Below, piece after piece: positions 44,286 to 53,640 of a DNA stretch of 64,000 bases (its first letter is position 1; every line of letters begins with the position of its first letter). Made by a program: the position numbers and the translations under genes. This stretch comes from Brevundimonas pondensis (lineage in GTDB: Bacteria; Pseudomonadota; Alphaproteobacteria; Caulobacterales; Caulobacteraceae): contig NZ_CP062006.1 in assembly GCF_017487345.1 (NCBI RefSeq), positions 124,001 to 188,000 of the forward strand, read 5' to 3'. The notes below the pieces were generated by a model that was not told the DNA's origin, searched no databases, and worked only from the letters and a program-made list of their open reading frames with translations.

Positions 44286-45386
44286 ATGACCGACGCGAAC
44301 ACCGCGCCCGCCCCCAAGCCCGGCATCCTCGACATCGCCCCCTATGTGGGCGGCAAGGGCGCCATCGCCGGCTTCGCCGAGCCGATGAAGCTGTCGTCGA
44401 ACGAGAACGCCCTGGGCGCCGGTCAGAAGGCGCGCGAGGCCTATGCCGCCGCCCTGAAGAACATCCATGTCTATCCCGACGGCCGCGCCACCAAGCTGCG
44501 CGAGGCGGTGGCCGCCCATCACGGTCTGGAGCCCGAGCGCCTGATCTTCGGCAACGGCTCGGACGAGGTCTTCGCCCTGCTGAACCAGACCTACTTGAGC
44601 GCGGGCGACAACATCGTCACCGGCCAGTACGGCTTCCTGGCCTACCGCATCTCGGCCAAGGCCTGCGGCGCCGAGGTCAAGCTGGCGGCCGAGCCGAACA
44701 TGAAGGCCGAGGTCGAGGCCATCCTCGAACAGGTCGATGAGCGGACGAAGATCGTCTATGTCTCCAACCCGTCCAACCCGACCGGCAGCTGGAACTCGGG
44801 CGAGGAGATCCGCCGTCTGCACGCCGCCCTGCCGGCCCACGTCATCCTGGTGGTGGACGAGGCCTATGCCGAGTTCGTGGTCGAGCCGGAGTGGGAGACC
44901 AGCTTCGGTCTGGCCCGCGAGGCGTCGAACATCGTCGTCACCCGCACCTTCTCGAAGATCCACGGCCTAGGCGGCCTGCGCATCGGCTTCGGCTACGCGC
45001 CGCTGGCCATCGAACAGGCGGCGGATCGCATCCGCCTGCCGTTCAACGTCTCGGTGCCGGGGCTCGACGCCGCCACGGCTGCGCTCGGTGACGAGGCGCA
45101 CCAGAAGGCCTCGCGCGATCTGGTGCTGGACTGGCGCCCGCGCATGACCCAGGCCATCCGCGGCTTCGGCTTTGAGGTCTTCCCCTCGGCGGGCAACTTC
45201 GTCCTGGTCCGTTTCGCCGATGAGAAGCGCAACGCCGCCGCCGCCAGCGATTATCTGAACTCCAAAGGCATCATCGTGCGTCCGGTCGGCGGCTACGGCC
45301 TGCCCGACTGCCTGCGCATCACCATCGGCACGGAAGACCAGAACCGCGCCGTGATCGACGCCCTCAGCGAGTTCGCCGCCAGCTGA
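44286..45386 (+). CDS. hisC: Histidinol-phosphate (or aromatic) aminotransferase
   Basis: Fold-type I PLP aminotransferase of the HisC family, 366 residues. Motifs are MKLSSNENALG, the PLP phosphate-binding GNGSDEV, YVSNPSNPTG, VVDEAYAEF and the Schiff-base lysine TFSKIHGLGGLRIG (Lys224). I use the ATG at 44286, since GAGGA lies eight bases before it; an ATG at 44277 overlaps that site. HisC-type enzymes in this group may also act on aromatic amino acids, and no his gene adjoins it, so tyrosine or phenylalanine synthesis is possible. Confidence 0.92.
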   Translation: MTDANTAPAPKPGILDIAPYVGGKGAIAGFAEPMKLSSNENALGAGQKAREAYAAALKNIHVYPDGRATKLREAVAAHHGLEPERLIFGNGSDEVFALLNQTYLSAGDNIVTGQYGFLAYRISAKACGAEVKLAAEPNMKAEVEAILEQVDERTKIVYVSNPSNPTGSWNSGEEIRRLHAALPAHVILVVDEAYAEFVVEPEWETSFGLAREASNIVVTRTFSKIHGLGGLRIGFGYAPLAIEQAADRIRLPFNVSVPGLDAATAALGDEAHQKASRDLVLDWRPRMTQAIRGFGFEVFPSAGNFVLVRFADEKRNAAAASDYLNSKGIIVRPVGGYGLPDCLRITIGTEDQNRAVIDALSEFAAS

Positions 45387-45391
45387 TCTGA

Positions 45392-46180
45392 CTATTGCCC
45401 GCTGTTGAAACGGACGACCCCGATCAGGCCCGCGCGCCAGACGTGGTCGTCCTTCAGCAGGGGGCTGTCCTTGATGTCGCCCAGGCGCTGTTCGTAGTTG
45501 ACGAAGGCGCCCATGCCGAAGCGGTCGCCGATCGGGATGGCCAGCAGGGCGGCTGCGCCCGCGCCCGCTGCGCCGCCGGACGGCTCATAGTCGCTGAAGC
45601 CGCTGCCCGGAACGGCGTCCGGAGCGATGCCGAAATAGCGCTTGGCTCGCGCATCGTCGAAGGCGCGGCCATAGGCCATGACCTGCAGCAGGCCGACGCG
45701 AGTCACGCGCTGATGGCCGACGGAGGCCATGACTTCCGTGCCTGCATCGTCGCCGGTGACGTCGTGCTGGACGCGGCCGCCGACCACCACATTCCCTGGC
45801 AGGCGCTTGTAGGCGTAGAGGGCGGCGTCGGCTCCCAGGTCGGGGCGATCCAGGGTCGAGCCCTCGATGTCGCCCGCGGCGAAACGCGGACGCAGTTGCA
45901 CCCCGGCGTGGAAGTCGTCGCGCCTGATCGCGTTCCAGCCCAGGCCGTCCAGGCCGTTGGCGTAGACCACGTCGCGGTAAGAAGCCGAGCCCCAGGCGGT
46001 GAAGTTGAACTGATCGCTCTTGGCGCCGGTGGCGCTGAAGCCACGCACGACGCCGCCGCCGATATCCACCTTCCACGTCGTCGGGGCCTCGACCTGCTCA
46101 TAGGGCTGGGCCTGCGCCAGGGCGGAGGCCGCGGGCAGGGCGAACAGGGCGGTCGCGAAGACGAGGGCGTGCAGTTTCAT
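45392..46180 (-). CDS. MipA/OmpV family outer-membrane protein
   Basis: A 262-residue exported beta-barrel protein of the MipA/OmpV family. The signal peptide is clear (LVFATALFALPAASALAQAQ). Alternating strands follow, with YRDVVYANGLDGLGWNAIRRDDFHAGVQLRPRF and AKRYFGIAP typical of the family, and the final strand ends near RFNSG. MipA of E. coli scaffolds peptidoglycan synthases and lytic enzymes; other members are porin-like. It lies five bases from the hisC stop, convergent. Confidence 0.85.
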   Translation of the reverse strand: MKLHALVFATALFALPAASALAQAQPYEQVEAPTTWKVDIGGGVVRGFSATGAKSDQFNFTAWGSASYRDVVYANGLDGLGWNAIRRDDFHAGVQLRPRFAAGDIEGSTLDRPDLGADAALYAYKRLPGNVVVGGRVQHDVTGDDAGTEVMASVGHQRVTRVGLLQVMAYGRAFDDARAKRYFGIAPDAVPGSGFSDYEPSGGAAGAGAAALLAIPIGDRFGMGAFVNYEQRLGDIKDSPLLKDDHVWRAGLIGVVRFNSGQ

Positions 46181-46233
46181 GAAGCATCCAGACGAGCGCC
46201 GGGCGGGGAGGCCCGGCTGCGGGATGCAACAGC

Positions 46234-46947
46234 CTAGGTTTTGGGCGTGAGCAAGGCGGTGGAGGCGGTTTCGATCCGGCTTTCCAGTTCGGCCATGAAC
46301 TCGGCGCGCTTCAGACCCGCCGGAATGGGCGGCAGGAACTCGAAGACGACCACGCCCGGGTAGCGCTTGAAACCGTGCGCCGGCCAGTGGGCGCCGGAAT
46401 TAGTGGCGATAGGCCAGCAGGGCGCGTTCACGTCGCGATAGATCGCGGCCACACCCGGCTTGTAGTCGGCGGGCTCTCCCGGCGTCGTGCGGGTGCCCTC
46501 CGGGAAGATCAGGATCTGGCGATCGTCGGCCAGACGGGCGCGGGTCTGGCGCACCATGTCCTTCAGCGCCTTGGAGTGGGCCGAGCGATCGACGGCGATC
46601 ATCTTTGTCTTCCAGGCGAACCAGCCGAAGAAGGGCAGGGGCATCAGCTCCTTTTTCAGGACGAAGCAAGGGTCGTCGAGGATGGCGAAAGGCGCCACCA
46701 CGTCCAGCATGCCCTGGTGCTTGGCGGCGATCAGAGCGGCGCCGGTCGGCCGGTGCTCCAATCCGCGAAACTCGACGCGAACGCCGGCGATCCAGCGCAG
46801 CCCGAACAGGACGAAGCGCGCCCACAGCTTGATGACCCCCATGGCCGCGCGGTGCGGCATCAGCAGCGCCGGCGACAGGCCGACGGCGAAGATCACCATC
46901 GACAGATAGAGCCATAGGGTGAAGATCAGCGAGCGCAGCACAGTCAT
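46234..46947 (-). CDS. plsC: 1-acyl-sn-glycerol-3-phosphate acyltransferase
   Basis: Membrane acyltransferase that makes phosphatidic acid from lysophosphatidic acid. The 237-residue protein has an N-terminal membrane helix, the catalytic HX4D motif in AAKHQGMLDV (the usual Asn before His is Lys here), the substrate motif IFPEGTRTTPGE, and YRDVNAPCWPIATNSGAHW. Its start overlaps the stop of the ydcF-like gene by four bases, so it lies in the leftward ftsE-ftsX-ydcF-plsC cluster. Confidence 0.92.
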   Translation of the reverse strand: MTVLRSLIFTLWLYLSMVIFAVGLSPALLMPHRAAMGVIKLWARFVLFGLRWIAGVRVEFRGLEHRPTGAALIAAKHQGMLDVVAPFAILDDPCFVLKKELMPLPFFGWFAWKTKMIAVDRSAHSKALKDMVRQTRARLADDRQILIFPEGTRTTPGEPADYKPGVAAIYRDVNAPCWPIATNSGAHWPAHGFKRYPGVVVFEFLPPIPAGLKRAEFMAELESRIETASTALLTPKT

Positions 46948-47591
46948 TCTCGGGCCTTGGGTTCGCCTTGGGCGACGGCGTCGTCGGCGGCGGGACGTTC
47001 AGGATGATTGCCCGTCAGGCGATGCATCCCCTCGCGGCCCAGCACGGCCAGGTATTTCATGTATTCCAACGTCATGCGCCGGGCTGTGACAGCGGCGCGC
47101 CACCAGCGCGAGTTGTCCAGCGATGGCGTCGAGACGGCGTAGGGTGTCAAGCGGACCCCCGGCGCGGCGCCGCGGATCTCCAGCAGGCTGCGCGGCATAT
47201 GGTAGTCGGACGTGACGACGATCAGATCGTCATAGCCCTTGGCCCGCGCCCAGGCGGCGATCTCCTGGGCGTTGCCGACGGTGTTCTCGGCCTCGAAGCC
47301 CAGATCGACGCAGCAGTTGAACAGCTTGGTCGAGCCCGGGGTCAGGGCGCGCAGTTCCTTGCGACGCACGTCGCGATTGACGCCAGAGATCAGCACCCGG
47401 CGGCCCTTGTCCTGCTCCAGCAGGCGAATGGCCGCGTTGACGCGCTCGGCCGAGGGGCCGGTCAGGGCGACGATGGCGTCGGCGCGCGCCGGTTCGGGCG
47501 CCGGCGTCAGGCCACGCACGCGCTCGGCGAAGGCGAACAGCCCCACCAGCCACATCAGCGCCACCACGGCGATCAGCGTCAGGAACTTCAT
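46944..47591 (-). CDS. YdcF (DUF218) family protein
   Basis: A 215-residue protein with an N-terminal membrane anchor (FLTLIAVVALMWLVGLFAFA) and a DUF218 domain: DAIVALTGPSAERVNAAIRLLEQDKGRRVLISG, ENTVGNAQEIAAWA and DLIVVTSDYHMPRSLLEI. Members such as SanA and ElyC affect envelope integrity and lipid-carrier metabolism. The overlap with plsC and closeness to ftsX support an envelope role. Confidence 0.88.
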   Translation of the reverse strand: MKFLTLIAVVALMWLVGLFAFAERVRGLTPAPEPARADAIVALTGPSAERVNAAIRLLEQDKGRRVLISGVNRDVRRKELRALTPGSTKLFNCCVDLGFEAENTVGNAQEIAAWARAKGYDDLIVVTSDYHMPRSLLEIRGAAPGVRLTPYAVSTPSLDNSRWWRAAVTARRMTLEYMKYLAVLGREGMHRLTGNHPERPAADDAVAQGEPKARE

Positions 47592-47600
47592 GATGCTTAA

Positions 47601-48482
47601 CTAGCCACGACCGCCCAGCTTCGCCAGCGCCGTGAAGCGGGCGGCCAACATGGCGACGCCGAAGGCCAGGATCGGACAGGCGATCAGAACGGCCAGATCG
47701 CTGAAGGCCAGGGGCAGGGCTGGAGTCAGTCCGCCCTCGCCGCCGATCAGCCGCAGCAGGCCCAGCATCAAAGCAGCCACGCCCGCCCCCATGGCCCCTG
47801 CCTGGGCCGCCAGCCTGCCGAAGCGGCGCTGGAACAGGCCCGCGACATAGCCGTCCGAGGCCCCGTTCAGGCTCAGGGTCTCGATCACCGAGGCCTGGGC
47901 CGCCATGCCGGCGCGGGTGGCGTAGGCGATGACCGCCGCCGTCGCGGCCGCGATCAGCAGGAAGGCGGCGCCTGCCAGGGCCGTGATGACCCCGGCCGAG
48001 CGCTCGACCTCGCCGCGCCACAGGCTGTGGTCGTCGACAGACGCGTCCAGTCCGGCCTCGGCCAGGGCGCGGCTGAGCGTGGGGGCGCTGGCCGGGTTGT
48101 TCGGGTCCAGCCGCACCGTGACCAGATAGGGCAGGGGCAGGTCGGGCAGGGCGGCCTCGCCGACCCAGGGTCGCAGCAGGCGCTCCGCCGCCTTGCGGTC
48201 CATGGCCTCGGCCTCGGCCACGCCCTTGACCCCGGCCAGGGTCTCGGCGGCGCGGGCGGCGGCGGTGGGGCCGGTCTCGTCCACGCGCGGGCGCACCTGG
48301 ACCGTGGCCTCGGCCCGCAGCTGACGCGCCCAGCCGTGCGCGGCCCGGTCGGCGGCCAGGGCCCCGACGGCGGTGATGGAGGCGAGGAAGCATAGGACGG
48401 CGACCACCACCATCAGCCAGCGCTCGCCGCCCGCCTCGCGCGACAGCAGGCCGGGGCCGGGTCGGAACAGGGCGCGGATCAT
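47601..48482 (-). CDS. ftsX: Cell-division ABC transporter permease FtsX
   Basis: FtsX forms with FtsE a membrane complex that activates peptidoglycan amidases at the septum, through EnvC in gammaproteobacteria. The 293-residue protein shows the expected four helices (one at the N-terminus, three in the C-terminal half) with a periplasmic loop between the first two, ending in PYLVTVRLD-like sequence. The start overlaps ftsE by four bases. An EnvC-like protein is encoded at 6771-7865, so both partners are in the window. Confidence 0.9.
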   Translation of the reverse strand: MIRALFRPGPGLLSREAGGERWLMVVVAVLCFLASITAVGALAADRAAHGWARQLRAEATVQVRPRVDETGPTAAARAAETLAGVKGVAEAEAMDRKAAERLLRPWVGEAALPDLPLPYLVTVRLDPNNPASAPTLSRALAEAGLDASVDDHSLWRGEVERSAGVITALAGAAFLLIAAATAAVIAYATRAGMAAQASVIETLSLNGASDGYVAGLFQRRFGRLAAQAGAMGAGVAALMLGLLRLIGGEGGLTPALPLAFSDLAVLIACPILAFGVAMLAARFTALAKLGGRG

Positions 48483-49204
48483 GCGGCCTCCCCCGCCGGA
48501 GCGGCTTGGCTCAGATGGCCGTTCTCCAGATGCAGGACGGCGGCGCCGACCCGCTGGGCCAGAGCTTCGTCGTGGCTGGCGATCAGGACGGTGGCGCCCA
48601 GCTTGTTCAGCGACTGGAACAGCCGCATCAGCTTCTCGCCCATGGGGCGGTCGACGCTGCCGGTCGGTTCGTCGGCCAGGATCAGGCGGGGACGGGTGAT
48701 GACGGCGCGGGCGATGGCCAGGCGCTGTTTCTCGCCGCCGGATAGGGCGGGGGGCAGGGCGTCCATGCGGTCGCCCAGGCCGACCCAGCGCAGCATCTCG
48801 GCCACGTCGGCGGCATGGTCCGCGCGCTTGCCGCCCGCCAGGGTCAGGGGCAGGGCGGCGTTGTCAAAGGCCGATAGGTGGTCCAGCAGGCGGAAATCCT
48901 GAAACACCACCCCCATCCGCCGTCTGAAGGCAGGCACGCCGCCGCGCGGCAAGTCGGTGACCTCGCGTCCGAACAGGCTGATTCGCCCCGTCTGCGGCCG
49001 TTCGGCCAAGGTTAGCAGCCGCAAAAGCGACGATTTGCCCGCGCCGGAGGGTCCGGTAAGGAAGTGGAAAGAGCCCTGCGGCAGACTAAGGTTAACGTCG
49101 CGCAGGACGTCGGGCCTGTCCGCATAGCCGAAACCCACGCCCCGCAGGCGGACGGTGTCGGGCGCGGAATCAGGGTCGGCGGCGCGTCGGGTCGAGTTTG
49201 GCAT
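48479..49204 (-). CDS. ftsE: Cell-division ATP-binding protein FtsE
   Basis: ATPase partner of FtsX. Walker A GPSGAGKSS, Q loop VFQDFRLLDHL, signature LSGGEKQRLAIARAV, Walker B LILADEPTGSVD and H loop ASHDE are present. The VFQDFRLL segment and DEPTGSVD are typical of FtsE. The ATG at 49204 gives 241 residues, slightly longer than the usual 220-230 because of a Arg-rich N-terminus; the frame remains open upstream. It is divergent from the zinc-ribbon gene. Confidence 0.92.
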   Translation of the reverse strand: MPNSTRRAADPDSAPDTVRLRGVGFGYADRPDVLRDVNLSLPQGSFHFLTGPSGAGKSSLLRLLTLAERPQTGRISLFGREVTDLPRGGVPAFRRRMGVVFQDFRLLDHLSAFDNAALPLTLAGGKRADHAADVAEMLRWVGLGDRMDALPPALSGGEKQRLAIARAVITRPRLILADEPTGSVDRPMGEKLMRLFQSLNKLGATVLIASHDEALAQRVGAAVLHLENGHLSQAAPAGEAA

Positions 49205-49277
49205 CAGGTTTCGTATTGGACCGGGGCGTTGCGGGCGCCTCGACAGGAGGGGGCGTCGAGCCTCGCAGTCAGCTGAC

Positions 49278-50150
49278 ATGATACTGACCTGCCCCGCCTG
49301 CGCCACCAGCTATTTTGTGTCCGATGAGGCGATCGGTCCGAACGGACGCCGCGTGCGCTGCAAGTCCTGTGGCCATGACTGGCGCGCGACCCTGGAGGAC
49401 GAGCCCCTGGAGCTGTCCGCCGCCGAGGAGCCTGCCGTTGAACACGCCGGCTTCGGCAAGCGCGACGAGACGCCCGACAGCCTGGCCGAAACGCCCGCCC
49501 CCGAACTGCCGCGCGCCTTCCGGGCCAAGGCGGAACAGCAACGCAAGATGCGCCGTGCCGCGGCCCAGGGCGCGGCCTGGGCGGTTTTGACGGTTGTTGT
49601 CGTTTCGCTGGTGGCAGCGGCCTTCGTCTTCCGTCTTCAGATCGTCCAGGCCTGGCCCCGGGCGGCGGCGATCTACAACCTGGTCAGGGCGCCGGTGAAT
49701 CTGGCCGGTCTCGAATTCGAAGCCGTGGGCGCCAGGACCGCCTCGCATGACCCTGGCAAGGTCGTGGTTTCAGGTGCGCTGCGCAATATCCGCGACAATG
49801 AGGTTGTGGCGCCGCCCGTGCGCGTGGCCCTTCTCAATGCGGCAGGGGACGAACTGGCGCACCGGGTCGTGCGTTTGGAAACCGCGCCGGTCCTGCCCGG
49901 CAAGGTCCAGGGCTTCGCTGTCGTCATTCCTGATCCGGAACGCAAGGCGTCCGGCGTCGGCGTTGACTTCGTCATGGAGCCGAAGAAGACCGCCCATGCC
50001 GCCCCGATCCCCGCGCCGCGCATTGAGCAGGCTGCCGCCCGCCCCGCGCGTCGCGCCCCTCCGCCCGCCCCGGAAGAAGGTCTGCGTCGCGCCACGGCCT
50101 ATGATCTGACGCCTGTGGACGCCCAGCCTCTCGACAGCAGCCCCGCCTAG
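49278..50150 (+). CDS. Zinc-ribbon membrane protein with DUF3426 domain
   Basis: A 290-residue protein with an N-terminal MJ0042-type zinc ribbon (ILTCPACATSYFV and RVRCKSCGHDW), an acidic linker, one membrane helix (VLTVVVVSLVAAAFVF) and a C-terminal DUF3426 domain that resembles a periplasmic FxLYD-like immunoglobulin fold. The Pro-rich C-terminal 50 residues are disordered. It lies divergently beside ftsE, an arrangement common in Caulobacterales. Function unknown. Confidence 0.85.
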   Translation: MILTCPACATSYFVSDEAIGPNGRRVRCKSCGHDWRATLEDEPLELSAAEEPAVEHAGFGKRDETPDSLAETPAPELPRAFRAKAEQQRKMRRAAAQGAAWAVLTVVVVSLVAAAFVFRLQIVQAWPRAAAIYNLVRAPVNLAGLEFEAVGARTASHDPGKVVVSGALRNIRDNEVVAPPVRVALLNAAGDELAHRVVRLETAPVLPGKVQGFAVVIPDPERKASGVGVDFVMEPKKTAHAAPIPAPRIEQAAARPARRAPPPAPEEGLRRATAYDLTPVDAQPLDSSPA

Positions 50151-50166
50151 GGTCTATCCGCCGGGC

Positions 50167-50706
50167 ATGGCTGATCACGACCCGACGCCCGCCCCGACTG
50201 TTCTTCTGCCGCAAGCCGAGATCGAGGCGATCGTCGCCGACCTCGCGCGGCGCATCGCCCCCGTCATCGACGACGAGACGGTGGCCGCTGTCCTGCTGAC
50301 CGGCGGGCTGTGGTTCGGGGCCGACCTGACCCGCGCCCTGTCGCGCGAAGGCCGCCACGTCCGTTTCGACGCCCTATGGCTGGCCTCCTATGGCGACGAG
50401 AAGACCAGTCGCGGCAAGATCGACGTCTATGCGCCCTATCAGCGGCCCATCGCGGGCAAGCGGGTGCTGATCCTGGACGACGTCTTCGACACCGGCCTGT
50501 CGCTGGCCGAGGCCGTTCGCATCACGAAGGAAGCCGGAGCGTCGGAAGTCCTGACCTGCGTCTTCGCCCGCAAGCCCTGGCCCGAGGCGCGCGCGCCCGA
50601 ACCCGACTTCGTCGGCTGGGAGGCCCCCAACCGCTTCCTCGTCGGCTACGGCCTGGACCACAGGGGCGGGATGCGCGGCCTGCCGGACATCTGCGCGCTG
50701 GACTGA
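50167..50706 (+). CDS. Phosphoribosyltransferase, hypoxanthine type
   Basis: Type I PRTase of 179 residues. The PRPP-binding motif VLILDDVFDTGLSLAEA is intact and followed by VLTCVFARKPW. An upstream LTGGLWFGADLTRAL and the FLVGYGLDHRGGMRGLPDICAL end are typical of hypoxanthine-guanine phosphoribosyltransferases, which salvage purine bases to nucleotides. It follows the zinc-ribbon gene by 16 bases and is convergent with lysA. Confidence 0.88.
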   Translation: MADHDPTPAPTVLLPQAEIEAIVADLARRIAPVIDDETVAAVLLTGGLWFGADLTRALSREGRHVRFDALWLASYGDEKTSRGKIDVYAPYQRPIAGKRVLILDDVFDTGLSLAEAVRITKEAGASEVLTCVFARKPWPEARAPEPDFVGWEAPNRFLVGYGLDHRGGMRGLPDICALD

Positions 50707-50709
50707 GGC

Positions 50710-51984
50710 CTAGAGCCAGTCCGCCATCGGCTCGCGCGCGAACATCTGCTCATAGGTCGGGCGTGGGCGGATGACCGCGCTGCGCTCACCGTCGACCAGA
50801 ACCTCGGCGGCCAGGGGGCGGGTGTTGTACTCCCCGCTCATGACGGCCCCATAGGCGCCCGCGCTCATGAAGACCACCAGATCGCCCGCCTCGAGCGGCG
50901 GCAGGTCGCGGTCGCGGGCGAAGGTGTCGCCGGTCTCGCAGACGGGGCCGACCACGTCGTAGGGGCGCATCTCGCCTGCGCGCGGCCGCACGGGCTTCAG
51001 GTCGTGGAAGGCGTCATAGAGGGCGGGACGCATCAGGTCGTTCATCGCCGCGTCGAGCACCAGGAAGCGGCGGCCGTCGGTGCGCTCATTGACCTGAATG
51101 ACCCGGCTCAACAGCACGCCGGCGTTGGCGGCCATCAGCCGGCCCGGCTCGAAGGCCGCCTCGACGTTCAGACCGTCCAGCACCCGCGCGGCCATGGCCA
51201 CATAGTCGACGGGCGAGGCGGTTTCCGCGTCGCCGTAATAGGGCACGCCCAGGCCGCCGCCGAGGTCGAGGCGGGTGACGCTGTAGCCGTCGGCGCGCAG
51301 GGTTTCGGTCATCTGGCGCAGGACGCGGAAGGCGTTTTCCAGCGGCGTCAGGTCGGTGATCTGGCTGCCGATGTGGCAAGCCAGGCCCACGGGCGTGACG
51401 TGCGGCGAGGCGGAGGCGCGGGCGTAGAGGGACAGGGCCTCCTCGACCGGCACGCCGAACTTGTCGCCCGCGCCGCCGGTGGTGATCTTGGCGTGGCCGC
51501 CGGCGCCGATCTTGGGATTGACGCGGATGGCGATGGCCGGGGAAACCGACTTCTCGGCCGCCACGAGGATCAGCCGCTCCAGCTCCGCCGAGGACTCGAC
51601 GTTGATCTGACGCACGCCGACGTCGATGGCGAAGGCCAGTTCGGCGTCGGTCTTGCCCACGCCGGAGAAGATGATGCGCTCGCCCGGGACGCCCGCCGCT
51701 AGCGCCCGACGGATCTCGCCCTCGGACACGGTGTCGGCGCCGCAGCCCATCTGCGCCAGGGTCGCCAGCACCGACAGGTTGGAGTTGGCCTTGACCGCGA
51801 AGGCGATCAGAGCCTCGCCGAGCGCGTCCTTGTGGGCGTCGCAGGCGTCGCGCAGCAGACCATAGTGACGACGCAGGGTGGCCGAGGAATAGACATAGGT
51901 CGGGGTGCCGACCTCCGCCGCCAGCGTCTCCAGCGAGACGCCCTCGGCGTGCAGGACGCCGTCCTTCAGGTCGAAATAATGCAC
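50710..51984 (-). CDS. lysA: Diaminopimelate decarboxylase
   Basis: Fold-type III PLP enzyme that makes lysine from meso-diaminopimelate. The 424-residue protein has the Schiff-base lysine in AFAVKANSNLSVL, ISFSGVGKTDAEL-like segments, the VNVESSAEL strand, HIGSQ, the Gly-rich LGGGLGVPY, and the C-terminal GPVCETGDTFARDRDLP with the catalytic Cys and the tyrosine in MSAGAYGAVMSGEYN. It lies downstream of the small lipoprotein and argH on the same strand, an order common in proteobacteria. Confidence 0.96.
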   Translation of the reverse strand: MHYFDLKDGVLHAEGVSLETLAAEVGTPTYVYSSATLRRHYGLLRDACDAHKDALGEALIAFAVKANSNLSVLATLAQMGCGADTVSEGEIRRALAAGVPGERIIFSGVGKTDAELAFAIDVGVRQINVESSAELERLILVAAEKSVSPAIAIRVNPKIGAGGHAKITTGGAGDKFGVPVEEALSLYARASASPHVTPVGLACHIGSQITDLTPLENAFRVLRQMTETLRADGYSVTRLDLGGGLGVPYYGDAETASPVDYVAMAARVLDGLNVEAAFEPGRLMAANAGVLLSRVIQVNERTDGRRFLVLDAAMNDLMRPALYDAFHDLKPVRPRAGEMRPYDVVGPVCETGDTFARDRDLPPLEAGDLVVFMSAGAYGAVMSGEYNTRPLAAEVLVDGERSAVIRPRPTYEQMFAREPMADWL

Positions 51985-52018
51985 CGGCGGGGAGTCCAGT
52001 CTGGAGGAAGAAGGCCGA

Positions 52019-52240
52019 TCAGAGCGGCGGCGTGCGGCCGAACGGGTCCGAGGCGCCGCTGTCGATGGGGTTCTGGCTGTTCGGGCGGTTCACGGTCGCC
52101 GGCTCAGGCAGGGATTTGGCGTTCCGGTCGCGCGGCGCGCGCTCGGTCTGGACGGCGCCGGGCGCTTCCAGATCGGCCATGCGGCCGCAGCCCGAGAGAA
52201 GGAGGGCGGCGGCGCCCGCGAGGATCAGGGTCTTTTTCAC
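52019..52240 (-). CDS. lptM: Small lipoprotein, LptM-like
   Basis: A 73-residue lipoprotein. The signal ([14 protein letters not shown]) ends in lipobox LSGC, and the mature part is short and Pro/Arg/Asn-rich. Small lipoproteins at this place, between argH and lysA, belong to the LptM/YifL group, which assists oxidative maturation of the LPS translocon LptD-LptE. The name rests on size and context, since the mature sequence is poorly conserved. Its start overlaps the argH stop by four bases. Confidence 0.75.
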   Translation of the reverse strand: MKKTLILAGAAALLLSGCGRMADLEAPGAVQTERAPRDRNAKSLPEPATVNRPNSQNPIDSGASDPFGRTPPL

Positions 52241-53640
52241 AGGCGGCTTCTCCAGTCGGCGATGCGGGCGCGGACCTGTTCCGGCGCCGTGCCGCCGAAG
52301 CTCTGGCGGCTGGCGCAGGAGGCTTCGGGCGTCAGGACTTCATACACGCCTTCGGTGATCCGGCCATCCAGAGCCTGCAGCTCGGTCAGCGGCAATTCGC
52401 CCAGACCGACGCCGAGCGCCTCGGCCCGCTTCACGGCGGCGCCGGTGACGTGGTGCGCCTGGCGGAAGGGCAGGTTCAGCTCGCGCACCAGCCAGTCGGC
52501 CAGATCGGTGGCGGTCGAGAAGCCGGCCCCGGCGGCGGCGGCCATGCGCGGCGTGTTGGGGATGATGGCGGCGACCATGGCGGTCATGGCCGTCAGGGCC
52601 AGATCGAGGGCGTCGAAGGCCTCGAACACCGGCGGCTTGTCCTCCTGCATGTCCTTGGAATAGGCCAGGGGCAGGCCCTTCATCACCGTGGTCAGGGCGA
52701 TCAGGGCGCCGTTGATGCGGCCCGTCTTGGCGCGCACCAGCTCGGCGGCGTCGGGGTTGCGCTTCTGCGGCATGATCGACGAGCCGGTGGTCAGGTCATC
52801 GGGCAGGGAGGCGAAGCCGAACATCGGCGTCATCCAGACCACGATCTCCTCGGCCAGACGCGACAGGTGGCCCGCCGCGATCGAGGCGGCGGCCAGGCTT
52901 TCCAGGGCGAAGTCGCGGTCGGACACGGCGTCCAGCGAATTGGCCATCGGACGGTCGAAGCCGAGCGCCTTGGCGGTCATGTGGCGGTCGATGGGGAAGG
53001 GCGAGCCGGCCAGGGCCGCGGCGCCCAGCGGGTTCTCGTTCATCCGGGTGCGGGCGTCGGCAAAGCGGCTGGCGTCGCGGCCGAACATCTCGACATAGGC
53101 CATCAGGTGGTGGCCGAAGGTCACCGGCTGGGCCGTCTGCAGGTGAGTGAAGCCGGGCATCAGGTCGCCCGCGTGCTGCTCGGCGCGGTCCAGCAGGGCG
53201 GCTTGCAGCGCCTTCAGCTGCGCCACGGTGCGGTCGCAGGCGTCGCGCACCCACAGGCGGAAGTCCGTCGCCACCTGGTCGTTGCGGCTGCGCGCCGTGT
53301 GCAGACGCCCCGACGGCTCGCCGATCAGCTCGGACAGGCGGGCCTCGACGTTCATGTGGATGTCTTCATAGGCGTCACGGAAGGGGAAGGTCCCGCCCCT
53401 GATCTCGCCCTCGATGGCGTCCAGCCCGCCCAGGATGGCCTCGGCGTCGGCCTGCTGGATGATGCCCTGCTGGGCCAGCATGCGGCAATGCGCCCGCGAC
53501 CCGGCCAGATCCTGCGCCCACAGGCGTTTGTCGACGCCGATGGAGACGTTGATGGCCTGCATGATGTCGGCGGGCTTGGCGCTGAAGCGTCCGCCCCATA
53601 GAGACTGACCCTGAGGGGTGTTGGAAGGCGTGTCGGACAT
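52237..53640 (-). CDS. argH: Argininosuccinate lyase
   Basis: Final enzyme of arginine synthesis, splitting argininosuccinate into arginine and fumarate. The 467-residue protein has [65 protein letters not shown] and the superfamily signature [12 protein letters not shown]. No alternative start exists inside the conserved region, so it must begin at or above 53640. Its ATG overlaps, on the opposite strand, the ATG of the thioredoxin gene within a single CATG. Confidence 0.96.
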   Translation of the reverse strand: MSDTPSNTPQGQSLWGGRFSAKPADIMQAINVSIGVDKRLWAQDLAGSRAHCRMLAQQGIIQQADAEAILGGLDAIEGEIRGGTFPFRDAYEDIHMNVEARLSELIGEPSGRLHTARSRNDQVATDFRLWVRDACDRTVAQLKALQAALLDRAEQHAGDLMPGFTHLQTAQPVTFGHHLMAYVEMFGRDASRFADARTRMNENPLGAAALAGSPFPIDRHMTAKALGFDRPMANSLDAVSDRDFALESLAAASIAAGHLSRLAEEIVVWMTPMFGFASLPDDLTTGSSIMPQKRNPDAAELVRAKTGRINGALIALTTVMKGLPLAYSKDMQEDKPPVFEAFDALDLALTAMTAMVAAIIPNTPRMAAAAGAGFSTATDLADWLVRELNLPFRQAHHVTGAAVKRAEALGVGLGELPLTELQALDGRITEGVYEVLTPEASCASRQSFGGTAPEQVRARIADWRSRL